This document shows positions 1 to 5,200 of a DNA stretch of 7,771 nucleotides, piece by piece. Source of the stretch: Pseudomonadota bacterium (GTDB taxonomy: Bacteria; Pseudomonadota; Gammaproteobacteria; Xanthomonadales; Rhodanobacteraceae); assembly GCA_018241165.1 (NCBI GenBank), contig JAFEEK010000212.1, forward strand, positions 1 to 7,771, written 5' to 3'. The notes beneath the pieces were generated by a model that saw only the letters and a list, made by a program, of their open reading frames with translations, did no database searches and was not told the origin of the DNA. How positions within the stretch are numbered: position 1 is the stretch's first letter; every line of letters begins with the position of its first letter. The position numbers and the translations under genes were made by a program.

Positions 1-750
1 GAGCAATTCCTTCACGCCGGCGCCGGTGCGCGCGGAGACGAAGCAGATCGGTACCAGATGCCCTTCACGCAGGCATTGCTCGAAGGCATCGTGCAGTTCC
101 TGCCCGGAAAGCCCGGCCTCGCCGACATCGAGGAAATGATTCATCACAGTTTCGTTGATCTCGACGACCTGGTCGATGATGCGCTGGTGCGCTTCGCCGA
201 CGGAAGAAAAATCCGCAACGCCTTCCGGCTTGAAAAAGCAGTCGACAACGGTTTTGCCGTCCTGTGCGGGCAGGTTGATCGGCAGGCATTCAGGCCCGAA
301 CGTCTCGCGCAGTTGGTCCACGAGCGCACGGCAGTTGCCGCCGTCGATCTTGTTGACGATGAGTACCCGCGCCAGGCCACGCGATTTGGCGTGGTGCATC
401 ATGCGCTGGGTGCCGTATTCGATGCCGTTGTGCGCGTTGACGACGATCGCGCAGGTTTCCACCGCGGCGAGTGCCGACAGCGTCGGTCCGCGAAAATCCG
501 CCGCCCCGGGTGTGTCGATCAGGTTGATGTGGCAATCGGCATGGTCGATCGAGGCAATGGCCGTGTTCAGCGACTGCTTGCGTTCCTTTTCCAGCGGATC
601 GTAGTCCGAAACCGTGGTGCCGCGCTCGACCGAACCCGGGGTCCCGATCACGCCGCCCGCATGCAGCAGGGCCTCGAACAGCGTGGTCTTGCCCGCGGCG
701 GAATGTCCGGCGAGCGCGATGTTTCGGATGCCATCGGTGGTATAGGCCAT
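1..750 (-). CDS. Elongation factor G-like translational GTPase, N-terminal part (3' end outside window)
   Basis: Reading from ATG at 748-750 towards base 1, the frame is open for 250 codons and leaves the window; full EF-G-like proteins are roughly 680-700 residues, so this is about the first third: the G domain up to the G5 motif. Visible motifs: P-loop GHSAAGKT (residues 15-22), G3 DTPGAADF (79-86), G4 NKID (133-136) and G5 Ser-Ala (239-240) followed by TGAGVKELL. The switch I region reads DYDPLEKERKQSL, where canonical EF-G has ERGITI. The usual DTPGH catalytic His is Ala83 here. These departures fit the EF-G-like/FusA2-type paralogues rather than the housekeeping fusA product, and no str-operon neighbours (rpsL, rpsG, tuf) are visible. 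A GGGAG ribosome site lies 6 bases before the ATG (complement of 757-761). The family is a ribosome-associated cytoplasmic GTPase; the precise role of this paralogue class is unclear. The family call is firm, the paralogue call fairly firm. Confidence 0.93.
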   Translation of the reverse strand, partial: MAYTTDGIRNIALAGHSAAGKTTLFEALLHAGGVIGTPGSVERGTTVSDYDPLEKERKQSLNTAIASIDHADCHINLIDTPGAADFRGPTLSALAAVETCAIVVNAHNGIEYGTQRMMHHAKSRGLARVLIVNKIDGGNCRALVDQLRETFGPECLPINLPAQDGKTVVDCFFKPEGVADFSSVGEAHQRIIDQVVEINETVMNHFLDVGEAGLSGQELHDAFEQCLREGHLVPICFVSARTGAGVKELL

Positions 751-906
751 GGGCCGCTCCCGTTTCGAGTAGGGCCCTCAAGCGTTCTCCTTTCGGCGCG
801 GCAGGTCAAGCGGCGCTGCGGCAGGGCCTAACGAGGCGCTAACCGCGCATTTACACCGTGCTGGCTAGGCTTGCCGCTGGTATCGCCGTGATGCCGACGC
901 ATTGCC

Positions 907-913
907 GAGGGAG
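907..913 (+). promoter_or_regulatory. Shine-Dalgarno deciding a TTG start
   Basis: GAGGGAG sits 5 bases upstream of the TTG at 919-921. No ATG or GTG in that frame has comparable spacing to a purine-rich site before the membrane segment, so this site is the main reason for accepting TTG as the start of the membrane protein. Confidence 0.6.
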
Positions 914-918
914 TCCTT

Positions 919-1602
919 TTGCTCAAGGAAGACGCCGAAATCGCGTTGCCGACCGATGCCTGGCATGCGGATGTCCGTGTCCGCGCGTTGAGTCGCCTCG
1001 CGCCTGCGCATGCGCCACGCGCGTCGCGAATGGTGGCATTGGCCCTGCTGTTGGCACTGCATGCGGTGATCTTTGCGCTGTGGTATGCCAACCGGTTTCC
1101 ATCGCCGCCGCGCAGCCAGGATGTCGTGCAGGTGCGCTTGATTGACGAATCGAGTCCTCCTGCGCCCGTGCTGCCGCAACCCATTGCACTGTCGCGGTCG
1201 CGTTCCGCAGCTACAGCCACACCGTCGGCCGCGCCTTCGCCGATGGCGGCAGCGCTGATTCCCGCCACGCAGCCGCAGCCGGAACTGTTCAATCGTGACG
1301 GTTCGGTGCGATTGCCGCCGGAATCGCGCTTCAGCGGGCCGTTGCAGGTCGGCATCGCACGCGGGCGCGAATTGCTCGCGCGCGGCCACAACATCATCCA
1401 CTGCCGGCGCAGCCGCTTCGATGATGGGCCAACGCCTGCTCAAGCCGCGACCGCGGCAGCACGAGGCGCGCACATGGCGCACTTGATCATGGGCAATCCG
1501 CTGGATCCGCTCAACGATGTCGGTCAACAACAAGTCGAAGACGCCGCGGGCGAACACGCCGCGGAGAAACGCCGAATCGAAGAACAGGCTTGTGATTTTT
1601 GA
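919..1602 (+). CDS. Hypothetical single-pass membrane protein with Pro/Ala/Ser-rich linker
   Basis: This is a 227-codon frame from TTG (strong GAGGGAG site 5 bases upstream) to TGA at 1600-1602. Residues 1-37 are polar with several Arg and should be cytoplasmic. Residues 38-57 form one hydrophobic helix (MVALALLLALHAVIFALWYA). Residues 60-125 are rich in Pro, Ser, Ala and Gln, and would form an extended periplasmic linker. The C-terminal part (about 130-227) is mixed, with Cys162 and Cys225 that could pair, and a charged, probably helical end (residues 206-223). The layout resembles TonB-like or envelope-spanning proteins, but I see no TonB C-terminal signature, so no function is assigned. 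The gene is divergent from the EF-G-like gene across a 168-base gap and convergent with the XRE gene, 56 bases away; it appears monocistronic. The sequence pattern (amphipathic organisation, membrane helix, good ribosome site) favours a real gene over the overlapping antisense frame. Confidence 0.75.
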   Translation: MLKEDAEIALPTDAWHADVRVRALSRLAPAHAPRASRMVALALLLALHAVIFALWYANRFPSPPRSQDVVQVRLIDESSPPAPVLPQPIALSRSRSAATATPSAAPSPMAAALIPATQPQPELFNRDGSVRLPPESRFSGPLQVGIARGRELLARGHNIIHCRRSRFDDGPTPAQAATAAARGAHMAHLIMGNPLDPLNDVGQQQVEDAAGEHAAEKRRIEEQACDF

Positions 1603-1658
1603 TGCTTCAGAGCGGCCGCAACAGTTCCGGCACACTTTTGGGGTAAGTATCACCGTCA

Positions 1659-1949
1659 TCAGCGCAAGCGCTTATTGCCAGGTGGCCGACCGGGTTTTCG
1701 CGGTTCGGGGAAGTCCGTTGGCTGTTTCGTTTCCGCTTCATGCAGCAGTTTCCATACCGGCATTTCCAGGCCATCCGCGATCAGTTTCAATCGTCGCAGG
1801 GTGACATTCTGCCGGCCCCGTTCGACTGCGCCGTAGTACGTCTGGTGCACATCGATCAAATCAGAGAACCCTTCCTGACTAAAGCCTTTGCGTTCGCGGT
1901 GATAGCGAATCACCCTGCCCAGGCGCGGCTGCAGTTCGTCGATGGTCAT
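1659..1949 (-). CDS. XRE-family (Cro/C1-type) helix-turn-helix transcriptional regulator
   Basis: This encodes a 96-residue protein with a single HTH domain at about residues 8-70. Helix 1 is RLGRVIRYHRERKG; the HTH proper is SQEGFSDLIDV (24-34), then HQTYYGAVERGRQNVTL (35-51), matching the family pattern SQExxAxxxgvhxtyiGxiERGxrNvsl. A hydrophobic helix with LKLIADGLEMPVWKLL follows. Tyr39 and Gly40 stand where many relatives have Ile-Gly or Ile-Ser. The tail (75-96) is Pro-rich and basic, with KPGRPPGNKRLR resembling an AT-hook core (GRP flanked by basic residues). The protein should act as a cytoplasmic dimeric DNA-binding repressor. The ATG at 1947-1949 has only a weak GGCGG ribosome site just upstream. 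It is divergent from the SpvB/RHS gene, so autoregulation and control of that gene are both plausible but unproven. Confidence 0.92.
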   Translation of the reverse strand: MTIDELQPRLGRVIRYHRERKGFSQEGFSDLIDVHQTYYGAVERGRQNVTLRRLKLIADGLEMPVWKLLHEAETKQPTDFPEPRKPGRPPGNKRLR

Positions 1950-1974
1950 GCCGCCAAGCTAGGAACACTGGCGG

Positions 1975-2018
1975 TAAACAACCATAGAATATAAATTCGG
2001 TTTCTTTATAGTTATACT
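1975..2018. promoter_or_regulatory. AT-rich island with inverted repeat, candidate promoter/operator
   Basis: This is a sharply AT-rich patch in GC-rich surroundings, 26 bases upstream of the XRE start codon. It contains a perfect inverted repeat, TATAAA (1990-1995) and TTTATA (2005-2010), separated by 9 bases, and a plus-strand TATACT (2013-2018) close to a -10 consensus; no good -35 partner is visible on either strand. Spaced short inverted half-sites just upstream of an XRE gene are typical of self-bound operators, so this is a reasonable candidate binding site. The assignment is inference from composition and position. Confidence 0.35.
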
Positions 2019-2185
2019 CGGAGCCAGGAAATGGGTCTGGATGCGAGTGGCGACTGTACGTCGAAGACAAACGATAACGCACGCCGAAACCTTGGCACAC
2101 GCTTATCTTGTCTTGCGTATTTCCGAAGAAAGCGCCGAGACGAAGGTCGATGCTTCGCCGGCATAAGTGAACCATAGGGCGCCGA

Positions 2186-2194
2186 TGCTATTCT
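2186..2194 (+). promoter_or_regulatory. Candidate extended -10 promoter element for the SpvB/RHS gene
   Basis: TGCTATTCT fits an extended -10 (TGn followed by TATTCT, four of six matches to TATAAT) about 65 bases before the SpvB/RHS start codon. No recognisable -35 hexamer lies 16-18 bases upstream, which is tolerated for extended -10 promoters. It would put the transcription start near 2200. Confidence 0.3.
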
Positions 2195-2242
2195 GTCGGC
2201 ATGGAGGGGACGCGGCACGCCGTGGGGACGGCAGCCTTGAGC

Positions 2243-2252
2243 GGGAAGGGAG
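2243..2252 (+). promoter_or_regulatory. Ribosome binding site of the SpvB/RHS gene
   Basis: GGGAAGGGAG ends 6 bases before ATG 2259-2261 and supports that start. A second in-frame ATG at 2283 also has a GGAG (2274-2277) 5 bases upstream and would give a signal peptide with a shorter n-region, so the true start is one of these two. Confidence 0.55.
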
Positions 2253-2258
2253 TGCGGG

Positions 2259-5200
2259 ATGACGTTGCATAGTGGAGCGGCAATGGCGCACCGGACGGTG
2301 CGCGCAGGTATCGGGCTTACTGCCTTCGTTCTTGGTTTGTTCACCGTACTGTTGCCGCCGCCGGCCCGCGCCGCGGTGCAACTGACCTCGTTCAGCGTTA
2401 CCAACCCGCCGCCGCCGGAGTCGCAGCCTTCGACCGGAAAAGCGTCACGCGGCACGGCGGCGCTGACGGGTGGCGATCTTCCGGCGCACGACGCAACAGT
2501 CGGCACGCTGGCAGGGACGGCAGGCACGCAAGGCGGTGCGGCGACGTATTCGGTGCCGATCGTTGTGCCGCCGGGCCGTGCAGGCATGCAGCCGTCGTTG
2601 TCGTTGACCTACAACAGCCGCGGCGGCAATGGCGTTGCCGGTTTGGGCTGGTCGATCTCGGGTTTGAGTTCGATCCACCGCTGTCCGCAGACGCTGGAGC
2701 AGGATGGAATTGCGACGGGCGTGTCGTATTCCGCCAATGATCGCCTGTGTCTGGACGGACAACGCTTGGTCGCCGTGTCCGGCAGCTACGGTGCGGCGGG
2801 AACGGTCTACGCCACCGAGGTAGACAGCCACGCGCGCATCACCCAAATCGGCGGCGGGCTGACCGGCACGGCAACGTGCTTCAAGGTCGAGCAAAAAGAT
2901 GGCCGTATCCTGCACTACGGAGCTGTCGTGTCCGGCTCCTCGTGCGCGACATCCACCGCCAATTCGCGCGTGCAGGCTGCCGGTGCGGCAGCGACATTGA
3001 GCTGGCTGGTCGAGAAGATCGAAGACCGCGTCGGCAACAACCAACTCTATGCCTACACGAACTACGGCAACGGCGAGGTGCTGCCGGTCACGGTGACGTA
3101 CACCGGCTTCGGCGCATCGGCGGGCAACCGCGCGGTCACGTTCGGCTATCAGCCGCGCACGAACATCGCAGGCGTCAACGACGTGTCGTCCAGTTACCTG
3201 GCCGGCGGCCTGACGATGCAGACGCAAGCCTTGGCCTCGATCACGACCGCCATAGCTGGCACCACAGCACGCACGCTCACGCCGGGTTACGTCGCCTCGC
3301 AATACAACGGTCGGTTGTTGATGGCCACGCTGACCGAGTGTGCGAGCAATAACGGCACGAGCGCCTGCCACCCGGCCACGCAGTTCACCTACAACGACGA
3401 TGTGCTGAACACGCCGGGCAACTTCCCCACGGTCTCGCTGCAAGAGTTCGGCTTCACTCCTAACACAGCCGCTACAAATGTTCCCTACCAGTTCGATGTC
3501 ATCGGCGATCTGGATGGCGACGGCACCAAAGAGACGCTGGTAACGGTCAACCAGTCCGATGGCAACCATGTCTATCTGGCGCAGATGACCGCCGACCGGC
3601 AGATTCATGTCGGCGACGACATCACGAACTATGGATTCGGGACGCTGCACGGCCCTTCGTCGGACATCGACGGCAGCGGCCGCGCAGCAATGATCAAGCT
3701 GCCGGCCGTCGGCACCACCGCCAATCTCCAGTTCGGCATCTGGAACGGGGCGCGCGGCGATATCGCGAGCGGCAATCCTTTTCAAACGGTCTCGTCGAAC
3801 ATTCCCTTCGATAACAGTTTGGTGAGGTATGGCCAGAATCAGAATATTTACGCCGCCGATCTGGACAACGACGGCAAAGCCGATCTGCTCATTGTCGAAG
3901 CCGACAGCAGCTGCGGCGGCAACGATGCGCAGGGACCGCAACTGGGACTGTTTTACTACCGCAATACTACCAGCGGCCAGTTGAGCGCCACCAATACCAC
4001 GGCCACCTTCGTCAAACAGGCCACGCACCTGTTTTGCCTTGCGCGAACAACGGTGCATCGCGCCGGTCTGCCGGATACGTATTACGCGCCGACCATCGAC
4101 CACGTTGCCGATTTCGACGGCGATGGTTTGCCCGACATCTACATGGTCTATTCAGGCAACGAGCCGACGATCACGGGTTCCTTCGCAGGAATCGAGCGCA
4201 CTTCGGTTTCGAACGCAAACACGTCGAACGAAATCGTGTCGAGCGCGTTGTTGCCAGCGGCTTCGGTGCTGAACTGCGATGCCTCGTCCGTAACCAGCAC
4301 GACGGACGAGTGCAATTGGCAGAATGGCTATTTTGCGCACTGGATCGACGTCAACGGCGATGGGTTGGAAGATTTTGTCATCGCGCGTCCCTATCAGAAG
4401 CAATGGCAAATTCGCTTGAACAAAGGCGGAACGCTGGCGCCCGCCGTCGCGGCCAGCGCGCCGGCCTACGCGGGACTGGACGCTTATCCGACACAGACCA
4501 CTTCGGGCCAGCTGCATGGCTCAGGCTACCTGTTCCGATATTTGAACCGTCTGCCGGTCATGGATGCGGACGCGGACGGCAAGCCGGAAATCCTGATTCC
4601 GCAGAGCAACAGCAACACGAGCCCCGGCGACGTTCACGGCTTTGCGTTGAAGATGTGTCTGGCGCAGGAGCGAACCTTGAGCGCCTGCCCGCCGGCTTCG
4701 ATCAGCAGCACGACGTCGAGCACGGCGACGTCAGCGGAATCGTCGAGCTCGTTTCAATGCCTGATTTATATCTGCTCGCCCGACCCGGGCGGCGACGTTA
4801 ACTTGCCGGACAACGCCGATTATGTGCCACCGAGCGGCGGCACTTCTGAGGAGAAGACTGCGAAACACATATGGAATGGCCTGCCGGCCTACAACGCCTA
4901 TGGGTTCGGGCCGCAAAATTCCCCGCCCGATGGCGGCGACAACAGCGTCTATCACTTGGCTGCGCTCAAGTTCACGCAAAGTCCAACCGGCGCATTCACC
5001 GCCACGGTGGTCAACACGCCCATCGTCTCGCGCCTGAGCGCTGGCTACTACAATCGCAGCGAAGACCTGTTCGGCGATGGGTTGGCCGACGTCACCACGG
5101 CTGTGGGTTGTCCCAGTGCAACGGTCACGGCAAGCAACGGCGGCACGCAGCAGACGATCCCGTTCTGTGCGGTGATCGGCACGGCCAGCGGCACTGCCTA

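Larger units (their letters stand above)
1950..2258. other. Intergenic region between divergent XRE and SpvB/RHS genes
   Basis: This 309-base stretch has no convincing gene. It holds an AT-rich island next to the XRE start (about 1975-2018), a candidate extended -10 box (2186-2194), a purine-rich ribosome site (2243-2252) and two very short plus-strand frames (2031-2177, 48 codons; 2201-2272, 23 codons) that cannot be distinguished from chance. I see no rho-independent terminator and no RNA gene. Confidence 0.7.

Noticed and set aside
58..831. A 257-codon plus-strand frame antisense to the EF-G-like gene
   Set aside because: It is register-aligned with the sense codons of an unmistakable GTPase, so the same avoidance of TTA/CTA/TCA explains it; it has no domain of its own.
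865..1659. A 264-codon minus-strand frame opposite the membrane protein
   Set aside because: It is register-aligned with the plus-strand gene and Arg/Cys-rich without a domain. The plus strand has a strong ribosome site, a membrane helix and a Pro-rich linker. This is the least certain of the antisense rejections because the plus-strand product is itself unrecognised.
1660..1673. Small inverted repeat AGCGC-AA-GCGCT as a terminator between the convergent genes
   Set aside because: It lies inside the 3' end of the XRE coding sequence, the loop is only two bases, and no T-run follows on either strand.
2031..2177. A 48-codon plus-strand frame with AGGA just upstream of its ATG
   Set aside because: Its product is Arg/Asp/Ser-rich with no motif, and ribosome-like purines are common by chance; the position between divergent genes is more simply regulatory. 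It remains possible as a small gene if conserved.
2747..3352. A 201-codon plus-strand frame inside the RHS gene, and similar frames at 4034-4801 and 4871-6163
   Set aside because: They are out-of-frame readings of the RHS gene, Arg/His-rich, with no domain; the main frame is continuous through all of them, so they do not indicate a frameshift.
2445..4103. A 552-codon minus-strand open frame, with similar ones at 4731-6212 and 6327-7649
   Set aside because: Their codons are exactly register-aligned with the sense codons of the RHS gene. Such an antisense frame stops only where the sense strand uses TTA, CTA or TCA, which are rare in this GC-rich gene; each of the three ends at a sense TCA. 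The translations are Arg/Val/Ala-rich with no recognisable domain, while the sense strand has clear SpvB, FG-GAP and RHS motifs.
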